Below, one piece after another: positions 22,716-33,120 of a DNA stretch of 64,000 nt. The position numbers were made by a program, and so were the translations under genes. The DNA is taken from contig ML682008.1 of NCBI GenBank assembly GCA_007922195.1, forward strand, positions 4,527,652 through 4,591,651, in the 5' to 3' direction. The notes under the pieces are model-generated. The model made no database searches, was not told the origin of the DNA, and saw nothing but the letters and a program-made list of their open reading frames with translations. Each line of letters opens with the position of its first letter. Position 1 is the first letter of the stretch. The DNA comes from Podocnemis expansa (taxonomy: Eukaryota; Chordata; Testudines; Podocnemididae).

Positions 22716-23344
22716 TTTCAGGTATATTTTTTCTCCATCCAAACTGTGAATAATAATATTAATATAGGTTAAGAGATAATGGCCAACAGATTTCAAACTG
22801 GCTCCATTAAATTTGTTCCAAAATTGATATTTACCCTTCTACTCATCAAGCTGTGTGATTCAAAACGGGCGCTGAAAATGATTGGCTGCTTTTGAATATT
22901 CATCTGCCTCTCTCAAAAATGGGAGTAATTCTAAACCCTGGGTGTAAATCACTTTCCTTGAGACTTCAAATGAATGAATAGTGAAACCCATCCTGGTTTT
23001 AGTTGACATTCATTTTATATATCTTGTAAAATCAGTTTACCGCTCTAGTATATGCAGGTATGGTACTACACGTACCAGAGTTTCCTCATACCTGAGACCA
23101 GGATGAAGCTCAGTACTTTCTAATAGCACATGAGAGCAGTGTGGAGAAATAGTGTGGTTTGATTAGTTACCCTCTTCTGGAATGATAAAACTGGAGTATA
23201 TTGTAAAGAGTGGCTTTCAAATGGTAACGACTAAAACCACAAAGTATGCAGGAAAGAACAAAGACTGAGAAGAAGAAACATGATGGACATGTGTTAGCAC
23301 TTATCACTACACAAAGATAGAAACCTTAGAATGGGAAAGTAATC
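22716..23344. other. No recognisable gene or repeat
   Basis: AT-rich DNA; nothing supported. Confidence 0.35.
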
Positions 23345-24030
23345 ACTACAGTGCAAAGATGTCTGCACGTTTGTCCTTTCTGAGTTCAGCTCCTCCAGGT
23401 GACAGTCCCTGACAGAGTGCCTGGCCCTCACTGACCAGGAAAGGGTTATGAGGATCCTTGTAGAGGCTATGTGAAAAGCAGTCGATCAAAAGGAGCTGTG
23501 TCACAGCCAACCAGGGCCTAAGAGTTTGGTATATAAGGGAGCTGCAGAGCAATGACAGTGTTTCCCCAGAACCTGAAGGGGAAGAAGTGGCAGCAGCATA
23601 GATGGAGTAATGGCTGGTTGTTGGGATTCAGTGGAGCTGAGTTCCCTAAAGTAAGAGTGGAGAAGTTACTGGGGCAGTGGGGAGGTGACCCAGGGAAATC
23701 TACAGAGGAGATGGGGGATACGAAATGAAAGGCTGCCAACATACGGTCCCTGGGCTGGGACCTGGAGTAGTGGGTGTGCCCGAGTCACTTCTTCCCCACC
23801 CCGATTGCCACAGGACTGGTGGCAGGACTGCTGTGACCACCATGTGAAGAGGGCAAGAACGGACTGTGGAATGCTCTGGATGGGGGAAGTAAGGGCTGTG
23901 ATTTGAGCAGAGGACTAAGTCATGAGAGGGAGGGTTCAGCAGAGACAGAACTGAGCACAAGAAACTACAGAAAGAGGCATCTGCCTGGCTGAAAGCCAAT
24001 TTCCCTAGATAACCAGCAGGAGGCACAGAA
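23345..24030 (+). mobile_element. LTR-like dispersed repeat, second copy
   Basis: It contains GGAAAGGGTTATGAGGATCC, a TATATAA box at 23530, GGGCTGGGACCTGGAGTAGT near 23753 and CCAGCAGGAGGCACAG near 24010, in the same order as the block at 5379-5990. The TATA box within a GC-rich block and the lack of coding content fit a solo LTR. The frames on both strands inside it (73-115 codons) are incidental. Family name not determined. Confidence 0.45.
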
Positions 24031-24079
24031 ATGGAGAGTCTTACCATATTACATGGCTCCTATGACTTTACCTCTCTAT

Positions 24080-24528
24080 GGGTATGTCTACACTTAGACC
24101 TGAATTCGAATTGATTGCCATCAATTTGAATTCTGTTAAGTGCATGGACACACTGGCTTTCCTCAATTCGAATTGAGGAACTCCCTAGTTCTAATTGATG
24201 AAAGCTGACTTCGAATTGGTCAGACCTCATTTGACTTTGAAGTCAGGGTCAATTCAAACTGAGTAATTCGAATTGACCCAGTGTGGCCATGTCAATTTGA
24301 ATTCACTGTTAGTTTGAATTAGCCACAGCTTGATTTTTCCCTATACAATAGTGCCCCCTACCGAATTCGAACTCACAAGTCCTGTTCATCGACATGCCAA
24401 TTCAAACTGGATTTTCTAGTGTGGACATGTCAATTCGAATTGACTGTATTTGAATTAATAATTATTAGCGCGAATTGACTAATTAAAATTCAGTAATTCG
24501 AACTGAAAATCTGTGTGGACATAGCCTA
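24080..24528. mobile_element. Foldback MITE with GGGTATGTCTACACT ends, internal AATTCGAATT word
   Basis: Left end GGGTATGTCTACACTTAG; right end TGTGTGGACATAGCCT. The body repeats AATTCGAATT and near variants (AATTTGAATT, AATTCAAACT) in both orientations more than a dozen times. It is non-coding and has the same terminal family as 9634, 20003 and 25619 with a different internal word. Confidence 0.7.
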
Positions 24529-24725
24529 TGAGACTCCTGTGATTCTCTCCCTCTTTAGATCAGCACCCTGGAGGTGTGAAGGACTATGTTTACAAACTGG
24601 AATCATTCAACACTCCCAGCTACATTCAGTGGGCCTGCAAGACTTCCACTGGAGAACTGTGACCAAGATGAACACAATGACATAAAACAGCCTTTACAAA
24701 ACATAGTATTGTTTATTCTTATTTG

Positions 24726-25588
24726 CAGGGCCAACCCCGGGCTTTTGGGCACCCTAGGCAAATTGTGATTTTGGCACAGCTCTCCCACCTCCCCGGGTTC
24801 CAGTGGTGGGCCGGGCCAAGCCCCACCCCCATCCCCTAAGCTGGCTGGGCGGGGGCTGGACTGGGCTGGGCCAGGCCCCCAAGCCAGCAGGCTGAGCACC
24901 CTATCCAGACCAGTGGGCCGAGCAGGCAGGCTGAGCAGCAGGGCGAGTAGCCCTCCACCCCCACCAGTGGGCCTGGAGCCAGCAGAGCCTGCATGCTGGG
25001 TCAGGCTAAGTCTCCCTCCAGCGAAGTAAGACGCGTCCCTGAGCCAGACTCCACACTGGCTGAGCCCTGAGCTGGTTGGAAGAGTCCCTTGCCCAATTCC
25101 CCCCAAGCAGCTGAGCTGGGGCTGGATCCGGCAGGCCGAGCGCTGGGTGGAACCGGCTGAACAGTGGGCCAGGCAGGGCCAGGCCCTGAGCCGGCATGGA
25201 GAGCCAACTAAGTGATAACCCAATCCAGGCTGGGCCGAGCTGAGCAAGCCCCCAAGCACTGGGCCAACCCAGGCCCTGAGCTGGCAGACTGGTGGGGCGA
25301 ACTCCAGGCTGGCAGCATGGCAGGGCAGCTTGCGCCCACCCTCCCTCTCACTTCTCCCAGCTTTCCCCACAAGCCCTTTCCCTTTTCTCCGCCACCCAGC
25401 ACTTGCCTTTTCTGGAGCAGGGGCGCAGAGCCAGCCAAAACAGCTGCTTTCAATTTACCACCTTGGCTACATGCCTGTGGGCGGCAGAGCGGGAAATTTA
25501 AATTAGCCTTGCTGACCCAGCCCAGGAGCCCCGAAGTCTGGCATCCTAGCTGACCACCTACATTGTCTTTATCGTAGGACGGGCCCTG
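24726..25588. mobile_element. GC-rich hAT-type MITE, 863 bp
   Basis: Ends CAGGGCCAACCCC (24726) and GGACGGGCCCTG (to 25588) are inverted relative to each other, with the CAGGG start common in hAT elements. The 8-bp flanks CTTATTTG (24718-24725) and CTTGTTAG (25589-25596) match at six of eight positions, consistent with a decayed duplication. The GC-rich interior gives long overlapping frames on both strands (up to 255 codons) that look like composition artefacts. Confidence 0.6.
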
Positions 25589-25618
25589 CTTGTTAGAAGG
25601 TTGTGAGTTCTTCTGTTT

Positions 25619-26196
25619 GGCTATGTCTACACTATGAAAGCTAAGTCGACTTTATTAAGTCAACTTAATAAATTCTACTTAAACTCGACTTTAAGTAGAC
25701 CTTATTAAGTCAACTTAGTGAGTCCACTCTGCATTAAGTCGACTTACTTAAGCCAGGGGACCCATTTAAAGTAGACTATATTAAATCGACAAGGAGTTGT
25801 GTGGCACTTTAAGACTAACAGATTTATTTTTTGCATGAGCTTTCATGGGAAAAGATCACACTTCCTCAGATGCTTCGAAGATGGGTGAACTTACAGAAAG
25901 GAATGAAACTAAATGCACATGGCTATCCCTTTTGAAATTTATTAAATCGACTTTAAATAGGTCCCCTGGCTTAAGTCGACTTTATAAAGTCGACTTACAT
26001 GGCCACACTGCACTAAGTTGACTTTATTAAACATTGTGTTAAGTTGACTTAATAAAATCAACTTAACCCCTGAAGTTGATTTTAAGTGCTGGAGTTATCA
26101 AGTTGACTTAAGGAAGCCCTTAAGTTGACTTAATGAACTACAGATGTGGACAGGGCTTTGCTTAAGTCAACTTAAGTCCATAGTGTAGATGTAGCC
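25619..26196. mobile_element. Foldback MITE with GGCTATGTCTACACT ends, internal AAGTCGACTT word, split by an insertion
   Basis: Left end GGCTATGTCTACACTATG; right end CATAGTGTAGATGTAGCC: a good inverted terminal repeat. The body is dominated by AAGTCGACTT / AAGTTGACTT words in both orientations. A Penelope-like unit at 25791-25940 interrupts it, with a perfect duplication of MITE sequence on either side, so the MITE is the older of the two. Confidence 0.75.
25791..25940. mobile_element. Internally deleted Penelope-like inverted-pair unit (150 bp) with 11-bp duplication
   Basis: It starts at AAGGAGTTGTGTGGCACTTT, within a base of the start of the unit at 8031. It runs through the left arm to AAACTAAATGCA, then jumps to CATGGCTATCCCTTTTG, which belongs to the 3' tail of the right arm. 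Flanks are ATTAAATCGAC (25780-25790) and ATTAAATCGAC (25941-25951), a perfect target-site duplication. The minus-strand ribozyme-like core is damaged (CTGAGGA kept; stem disrupted by GATCACACTT). Confidence 0.8.
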
Positions 26197-26690
26197 TTTG
26201 ATAGCTTGTTGTTTGCATTTTTTTGTTTTCCTTTCTTTCTATGTTGTTTTTTTTTCTTTTTTTTTCCTGTTCAGTTTGCAGGGGCTGAGTGGTGGAGAGA
26301 GATCAGCTGACCCCAGTTAGTGGTGGGGCTTCCCTACCAAGGGAGTTATTAAGGCAGCCATTCCAGCAGGCAGTGGCACACAGAGTCAGTCAACAGGGCT
26401 GTGAATAGGGGAGTTTGACTGGGCCTTAAGGGCTGTGGAGGAGTTTTGGGAGAGGTGTGAGTTCTTGTGTTTGTTTACTTGTTTGTGGTTTTTGTTTTTG
26501 TTTTTTTTTTCCTTTTTTCCTATGGGTTTGGGTCTTTCTTTTTTTCTTTTTCCTTTCAGGTTAAGTTTATGGAGGGGATGGTATGTTGGGAGGGAGTACT
26601 TTGGAAATTGACTGATCTTTGGCTACTTGTGGTGGATAAGCAAATGGCAAGAAGGGGGCGTAGGTGAGGTGGGTTCTGAGTTATTACAGA
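26197..26690. other. Unassigned; T-rich runs and possible upstream part of the CR1 3' end
   Basis: Contains several T-rich runs (26210-26270, 26490-26560). A GC-richer stretch (26278-26460) could belong to the 3' UTR of the CR1 that follows, but I cannot confirm it. Confidence 0.3.
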
Positions 26691-27215
26691 GAATTCTTTC
26701 TTGGCTGACTGGTTGGTCAGACTTGCCCACATGCTCAGGGTTTAACCGATCCCCATATTTGGGGATGGGAAGGAGTTTTTCCCAGAGCTGATTGGCTAGG
26801 ACTCTGGGAGCTTTTTTGCCTTCTTTTGTAGCATGAGGCATCACTCACCTACTGCTGAATTCTCTGTATATTAAAGTCCTTAAATCATGATCTGAGGATG
26901 TAAATAACTCAGTCATAGGTTAGAGGCTTATTCCTGGAGTGGGTGGGTGAGGTTTTGTGGCCCGCATTTTGTAGGAGGTCAGACCAGAATCAGGGTGTCA
27001 AACTCAAATCACCACAAGGGCCTCATGAGACTAGTACCTTAGCCCAAGGACCACACCACTGAAACCTTTTTATGCAACGGTATTGCAAATAATGATAGCA
27101 ATAGTGTCATTACGGTGCGCAAGAAATAACTTTTGGAGCCGCATGTGGCCCTTGGGCCATGAGTTTGACACCCCTGACTGGTCCCTTCTGCCCTTACAGT
27201 CTATGAGTCTATAAA
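26691..27215 (+). mobile_element. CR1 3'-end fragment, interrupted by a hAT MITE
   Basis: Plus-strand order CATGCTCAGGGTTTAACCGA, CCATATTTGGGGATGGGAAG, CTTTTTTGCCTTCTTTTGTA, GAGTGGGTGGGTGAGGTTTT, AGGAGGTCAGACC, then GGTCCCTTCTGCCCTTACAG and TCTATGAGTCTAT. This is the 3' UTR layout of a reptile CR1 subfamily. The expected continuity between GGTCAGACC and TGGTCCCTTC is broken by the MITE at 26993-27176. No ORF2 remains. Confidence 0.65.
26993..27176. mobile_element. hAT-type MITE, 184 bp, inserted in a CR1 tail
   Basis: Inverted ends CAGGGTGTCAAACTCA and TGAGTTTGACACCCCTG match over 16 bases (one extra C). They bracket a non-coding interior with GGCCC motifs near each end. The flanks (ACCAGAAT and ACTGGTCC) are not a clean duplication. 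Its position within otherwise continuous CR1 3' UTR supports the boundaries. Confidence 0.75.
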
Positions 27216-29664
27216 GAACACAGAACAAGAAGAGACTTTTAACATGACCAACAGTCTATCCACAATCTTACCTAAAGTTCAGATAGGCTTAATTTATCTA
27301 GATTGCCCCACCTGAGGATGACCCCATGCTCATATCAATCTCCCTTGGGTTATGCCCTTATAGGATTCTGTATAGTAGTGGGATTCTTGTAAATTTAATT
27401 ATTCTTTCTATTCATGACTCAGAACAGACAGACACTGCAGAACGATAGTGTACTCATGTATGCATCTGTGATTTATAACACATCATTTGTTGCATCAACA
27501 CCATCTCTTTTACAAAAAAGGCATCAAGCAAAATTTTTAAGAAATGGAAAATGAGCGAGTAGACTATATAGACCAAATCCTTGGGTCTACTCTCTGAATT
27601 CCACCTGACTCTTTTATTGGTGTGCAGTTTGTGTAGTAGAGAGCAATGATATAAACACATTCTCCCTATCGCTGATGTGGCTCATGGAGGGCAAAGCAGA
27701 GTCAAACCCCCTTTATGCACTGGGAAATGCAGGGTGACTTCTTGTCTGCATTTCTGGAGGTGAGTGATGTTCCAAAGTGAGTTTACAGGACACTGGGAAT
27801 GGCTTCCACTATTTGAACTGCCTGATGGGGACTAAACAACTGCTATGACTTGGTCAACACTTACTGGCAAAGTTGGCAGCTGTCAACCAGAGACAGCAAA
27901 ACTACACAGAGCAGCTTGCGTATCTTATGTCAACTTCCTAAAATTGGTTCTGCATGCCATCTCCGGTGTGCTTTGCCAACAGGAAACGTGTACTCATTGA
28001 CACAGTGTTACTTCTTTTCCAGATGTGGTTTTCTTAAATCAACATCTAGATCAATTGACTTATAGAGTTTTCATTTCCACTCAGTCGAACTGAGTAAATC
28101 AATCTGATGGTAGTGAATTTGCTACCATCACTGTGAACATAAACTCAGATTCAGAAAAAAATTAAACTCCATTGGTGACTTCGGTTAAGACACAACATAA
28201 AAACAAAGCTCAAAAAGATGGAATTTTCTTCTTCCATCTTGTAATTTTTGCATTTGTCTTGAAGCACTTATTCAGTGTTTAAATATATATAATCAATCTA
28301 CCTAGTTCTTGTGGTTTGGGGAATTCATGTTCTACCTCTGAAAAGCTAAAATCCTCAGCTGTGTCATTCATTGGAAAAGGACTCTTGACCTTTGCATCTC
28401 ACTCCAAGAGCTGCAGCAAATGTCAGCAACGAGAAAATCTTTCCTTTTTAGGGTAAATCCTAAAGGTAGGAGAGTGACAGTATTATTGTCTCTATACAAA
28501 TTTTGTTTGCACCAACTGTGGTTTAGAAAAAAAAGGTTGACCCTGTATTTTGTTTGATTATGGTGTACTGCTTGCCAGTTGTTGCTGTTGTCATAAAAAA
28601 AAGAACACAAAATGTGAATAGATTAAGCATTTTTTGTATTCCAGTTTGCTTTCCTCAATCATTTACATTGTGAAGACGTGATATTATTTTTCTCAAGTAG
28701 AGTACAGCTTAAAAAAAAATTAGTGGACAGATTGTCCACATTGTCACATCTTTATAGTGTTTCTTCCATGAACTGTCTCCATCTGTTTCCAGTTTTGATT
28801 GTGTTTAGGATCAAATATAGATGCCTCTGGAGGTCATTAGCTTATTCCCATGGATTTAAATTAGATTGAAAATTTTGCCCCAATCTTAGACACCCAAGAC
28901 CCATTTTCAAGTTATTCAGGCCCTTTGGAGCCTAATGGTATCTCTTCTTTGACAGTGGCAAATTTGCTGTCATCAGATCAATTCCTTGGGATCAAGTGAA
29001 CATAAGTGGAGACCTGCTCAGTCATTGATTTAATAACTCCACTCCCAGAAAAGGGTAATGCTGTTGACAGGAGCACATTTCTCACTGGCACAGCATACTT
29101 TATGCAGCTTGCACATCTCCAGTCAGTGTAGAGTGGGCCTGAGTTTCATTAAGGCCTATGTTCTTAAGGCCCAGATCTCAAAGGTTTTGAGGTGCCTAAT
29201 TCCCAGTGGAGGAAATGGTAGGTAGGTGACTAAATTCTTCTAAGAATCTGGACCTAAGTGCCTAAATTATTTGAAAATGGGACTTAGATTCCTAAGTCAC
29301 ATAAGTGCTCCTGAAAATTTTGTCTTTGACCTTAATGTTTGTCTCATGAGCCAGATACAGTGTAGTAACTCAGCCAGACTCTGTTTATAACATTTAGTAT
29401 TTTCATACTGACATTTGAGCAATTCATTATCTATTTTTTTCTAGTTAATAAAGATTTACTGCTGTAGTGTGTCGTCACAGATCACATCCCGTAGCCTTGT
29501 AAACCTTTCAATCAATCTGTTCTCTTTTAGTGCATCATTCTGAATGAGGAGGAAACATTTTTTTTTTCTTGATAATGTAAAAGTACTCTCAATGATGTCT
29601 TGCCAGAGATTTGCAAAATCACATATGTATCTTTTGATATATTTGTCATAGTTAATGAAATTTT
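27216..29664. other. No gene recognised; an old interspersed repeat near 29150-29335
   Basis: Most of this 2.4-kb stretch is unassigned AT-rich DNA with short frames. At 29150-29335 the words GGCCCAGATCTCAAAGGT, AGGTGCCTAATTCCCAGT, GGACCTAAGTGCCTAAATTA and GAAAATGGGACTTAGATTCC, which repeat a CCTAAGT motif, resemble an ancient amniote interspersed repeat. I cannot name it with confidence. Confidence 0.35.
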
Positions 29665-29677
29665 CCTGTTATGATAG

Positions 29678-29866
29678 CAAACAAGGAGTCCTGTGACACT
29701 TTTAAAGACTAACAAATTTATTTATTGCATGAGCTCCCGTGGAAGAAAATCCCAGTTTTTCCTCCCTTGAAAGCTCATGCGATAAATACATTTGTTAGTC
29801 TTAAAAGTACTCCAGGACTCCCTTCTTATTTTGCTGAACTAGACTAACACAGCTACCCCTTTGGAT
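29678..29866. mobile_element. Penelope-like inverted-pair unit (189 bp) with 13-bp duplication
   Basis: The left half (minus orientation) runs CAAACAAGGAGTCCTGTGAC, AAGACTAACAAATTTATT, TTGCATGAGCTCCCGTGG. The right half (plus orientation) runs CTTGAAAGCTCATGCGATAA, TTTGTTAGTCTTAAAAGTAC, GACTAACACAGCTACCCC. Flanks CCTGTTATGATAG (29665-29677) and CCTGTTACGATAG (29867-29879) differ at one base, so the whole inverted pair inserted as one unit. The ribozyme-like CTGANGA boxes were lost at the junction; GAAA followed by GCTCATGC remains in the right half. Confidence 0.75.
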
Positions 29867-30088
29867 CCTGTTACGATAGATAATATTTTCTTTGTATTTA
29901 TATATCATTTTGTCGTATTTTCTCTTGTAACATTTACAGAGAGCAGCCTGCTGTTACTGTAAGCAGGTCAAATGCTGGTGAAAAGCAGTAGGCCTTGTAG
30001 TAAGCAGGGAGGCAGGAGATCAAACGTTTTGGTGTATTGTGAGCACGCCATTAGTGTCATTCAGTTTCAGTTACAACTGCATCTCTGG

Positions 30089-30505
30089 CAGGGCTGGATT
30101 ATCACAGGGGCTAAAGGGGCAGAAGTCCTGGTCAAAAGATGGGGCATGGGCTCCAGCCCCTAAAATCCTTCCTATAATCCAGTGCCCCTGGCCCCGCTCA
30201 GTGCTGGCAGGGCGGGAACTCTGAGAGCACTCTTGCTGTACTGGAGCTGAAAGAGGGCCCTGGAACCAGATAGCCAGGCTCTGCACTCCCATGCCACCGC
30301 TGATCCGGCTGGTTCAGCCCTGGGGGCAGAGCAGAGCAGAGTAATAACATCTGTTTGTTTCACCCACGGAAATGGGGCAGGGCTGGCGACTGGGGCTTCT
30401 GCTCCAGCACAGCTTTCTAGTTGCCATGGTAGAGCTCCAGATGCGGAAAGGGGCAGTTGGGAGGGGAGGTCAGCCTGGGCCCCCAGGCCAGTTAATCCGG
30501 CCCTG
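30089..30505. mobile_element. GC-rich hAT-type MITE, 417 bp
   Basis: Inverted ends CAGGGCTGGATTATC and GTTAATCCGGCCCTG. The 8-bp flanks ATCTCTGG (30081-30088) and GTATCTGG (30506-30513) match at six of eight positions. The interior is GC-rich and non-coding; frames on both strands are incidental. Confidence 0.6.
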
Positions 30506-30766
30506 GTATCTGGGACTTTTATTTCATTTGTGCCACTGGTTTTGGTTTGGTTAATTATGTACATTGAATCTAGTTTTGCAATTTTGTACCATTCACAATA
30601 CTGAATAAATATTTGCAATGCAAATAGCTATATTTACTTTCCAACTTGTAAATTATATATATAATGCAGTTGTCTACTCATTTAATACTTCATAGTGTTT
30701 CTTCTTCAGCCTGTGATTCAATTTCTTGTTTGATGCCACAGTTCCATAGCATCCTTTTTTCTTCAT

Positions 30767-30781
30767 CCCCCCCCCCCCCCC
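30767..30781 (+). repeat. Poly-C tract, 15 bases
   Basis: An uninterrupted run of C. It could form a quadruplex on the opposite strand; its exact length may be a sequencing estimate. Confidence 0.9.
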
Positions 30782-31649
30782 GGTTTAATAGCACTGGAGG
30801 AAAAAATAATGTTCCAGATTTAAAATGAACATTTTGAAAGCCTCTGCTCCATACACTCGGTACTCTACATTTGTTGGAGGAAACAGATTTAAATTTGGTA
30901 CATGTAGAAACATTCACAAAATGATCCTGTGATTAAAGGAAGAGATGCTCTTTTTTTCAAATGCTGGTTTTTTTCTTAGTGTAGTTAGAATACCATTAAG
31001 CTCTTCTGTTGACGTGAAAGCAGACGGCACTGTTTATCATTGCTTAAAATTGCACCTTGTTATGGCTGCAAGTTAACAGTTGCTGAAATTGCAGATGATT
31101 AAATTGTGTTGGCATTTAAAAAGCCTAATATTCCTGTGGCTTTCATATTTTCAAAAAAATATGGGGTATACAGAAAGTGACATGGGTGACTGTATCTAGT
31201 TTCTGTAGGACAGTAATTTGCAATGTTTTTGGCCATCAGTGTCTCTTTACCAGATTGTTATTTTGGCTGTTCCACTGGGTATTGACTGGTTCCTGTAACC
31301 TCTGCACTAATCTAGTGCTTGTAACCTTACTCTTTAGATTCTAGTAGTGTAGTTGCAGGGCTGTCCCTAGGGGTGAGTGGGGCCCAGGGCCAATCAGCCT
31401 GTGTGGGGGCCCCCCATTATTTATATAGATGAAATTGAACTTCAGATAGCAACCTATTTTATATGGCTTCCATTCCCTTCCCCCCACACCCATAAACCAG
31501 CTTGGATCATTTGTAATGGGCACAACATTTTGGAGAAGGCTTTATGCTCAGCAACTGTTTTTAACAATTATACCTTTAATGTATCACCATAACCTTTCTG
31601 CAGCCCATTGGGGAACTCAAGGTGTTTTGTGGTCAGGAGTGGGAGGGAG
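30782..31649. other. No recognisable gene; one hAT-like end
   Basis: Near 31354, GCAGGGCTGTCCCTAGGGGT looks like the start of another CAGGG-type MITE without a recognisable partner end. The rest is unassigned. Confidence 0.35.
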
Positions 31650-31830
31650 ATGCACAGCCAGGATCTCAATACTTAACAGTCTTATTTTGTGACTGGGGAA
31701 ACTGAGGCAAAGAATATTGATTTACTCAATTCTGCACAGAGAAACAGTGAAGGAAACCCATAGGCCCCCACACCTTCCCTGGAATTCAGAATTCAAGGCT
31801 CTCGAAATCTCCGGGACAGGACCCTAGGAA
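31650..31830 (-). repeat. MIR SINE remnant
   Basis: GTGACTGGGGAAACTGAGGC with AAAGAATATTGATTTACTCA is the minus-strand MIR core, followed by CACAGAGAAACAGTGAAGG and a decayed head block. Confidence 0.6.
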
Positions 31831-31839
31831 TCCAAGTCA

Positions 31840-32003
31840 CAACCCAGTTGAAAATAATCATTTATGTTTGCGACCCAACAATTACATTTTTGAGCAATGT
31901 ATTCCAATCTTTTGGTGGCAGCAGCAGGGGGTGCTGTGACCCATATCTGAGGGTCTGTGACCCTCCAGTACTGGGTCCCAACCCTAAGTTTGAAAACCAC
32001 TAA
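31840..32003. mobile_element. hAT-like MITE remnant, one end recognised
   Basis: The right side, GTCCCAACCCTAAGTTTGAAAACCACTA, resembles the inverted end (TAGTGGTTTTCAAACTTAGG) of Charlie-type hAT repeats. The left end is not clear and the class rests on this one end. Confidence 0.4.
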
Positions 32004-32332
32004 CCTAAGCCACCCTCCCCCTACCCTGCCTATTTCCCTCACCCCTTTAGCCTGCTAGCTCCCAATCTGAAATGGCCTCAGCTGGTTATGATGGGGTCTC
32101 AGGAGGAGGTCAGAACTGAAAGGCGAGTGTGAATGGGTCCAGGGCAAGGTAGAGGAAAACAGATGGGAGAGAAGCAAATGAATGTGGAAATCAAATGGGG
32201 AAGGAGAAAGGCGGAATGAAGCAGATGTGTGTGGGGCAGCAAATGAGACACTGCACAATTGCAGACCAGGATCCTCGACCCTCAGCCTGGAAATGGGACC
32301 CACCCCCAATGCGCTGCCTCCTTTCCCTTATC

Positions 32333-32371
32333 ATAGAATCATAGAATCATAGGGTTGGAAGGGACCCCACA
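32333..32371 (-). mobile_element. CR1 3' tip running into an assembly gap
   Basis: ATCATAGAATCATAGAATCATAGGGTTGG followed by AAGGGACCCCACA is the 3' end of a minus-strand CR1. The body should continue rightwards but the sequence stops in Ns, so the gap probably hides CR1 sequence. Confidence 0.85.
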
Positions 32372-32771
32372 NNNNNNNNNNNNNNNNNNNNNNNNNNNNN
32401 NNNNNNNNNNNNNNNNNNNNNNNNNNNNNNNNNNNNNNNNNNNNNNNNNNNNNNNNNNNNNNNNNNNNNNNNNNNNNNNNNNNNNNNNNNNNNNNNNNNN
32501 NNNNNNNNNNNNNNNNNNNNNNNNNNNNNNNNNNNNNNNNNNNNNNNNNNNNNNNNNNNNNNNNNNNNNNNNNNNNNNNNNNNNNNNNNNNNNNNNNNNN
32601 NNNNNNNNNNNNNNNNNNNNNNNNNNNNNNNNNNNNNNNNNNNNNNNNNNNNNNNNNNNNNNNNNNNNNNNNNNNNNNNNNNNNNNNNNNNNNNNNNNNN
32701 NNNNNNNNNNNNNNNNNNNNNNNNNNNNNNNNNNNNNNNNNNNNNNNNNNNNNNNNNNNNNNNNNNNNNNN
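32372..32771. other. Assembly gap (400 N)
   Basis: Unresolved bases; any translation across it is meaningless. Two long frames crossing it (32339-32983 minus, 32355-32843 plus) are artefacts of the Ns. Confidence 1.
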
Positions 32772-32878
32772 CTTATGTCCTTCAACATTGCATTTCTTCT
32801 AAATCCTTTGACTCCATTTATACTGATTTCAAAAGTGGTTTGAAGAACATAGGTGTAGAATTTGGCCCAAGTGTTTGA

Positions 32879-33120
32879 AGGTGTGACAGAGTATTCCTGC
32901 CCTGCACTGGGCTGGAAGGGGTTAACCTCATACTGCAGATGGAGGAAGTAATGGCCCCCTTTTCCCAGGTGGGCACTCTCCAAAGTGCTCCTCAGCTCAA
33001 TTGGGCTTGACTGGGGAAGAGAAAGGATGTGTATTGCCCTGCTCCCACTGGCCCTGATCTGGGATCATATACTGCCTCCACATCCTGCCCTGTCTTGAAC
33101 CTCCCCTGAGATCTTATCCT
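32879..33120 (+). mobile_element. Possible third LTR-like fragment
   Basis: GGTGTGACAGAGTATTCCTG, GGGCTGGAAGGGGTTAACCT and the following GC-richer block resemble the start of the LTR-like family of 5379 and 23345 as I read it (TGTGACAGAGT start, AAGGGGTTAA motif). The TATA box and downstream motifs were not found. Confidence 0.3.

Noticed and set aside
24603..25453. Long overlapping frames (up to 255 aa) that look like a protein-coding exon
   Set aside because: They lie on both strands inside a GC-rich hAT MITE with inverted ends and a decayed 8-bp duplication; low-complexity Gly/Pro/Ala content comes from base composition.
32339..32983. Frames of 214 and 162 codons
   Set aside because: They run through 400 Ns and have no meaning.
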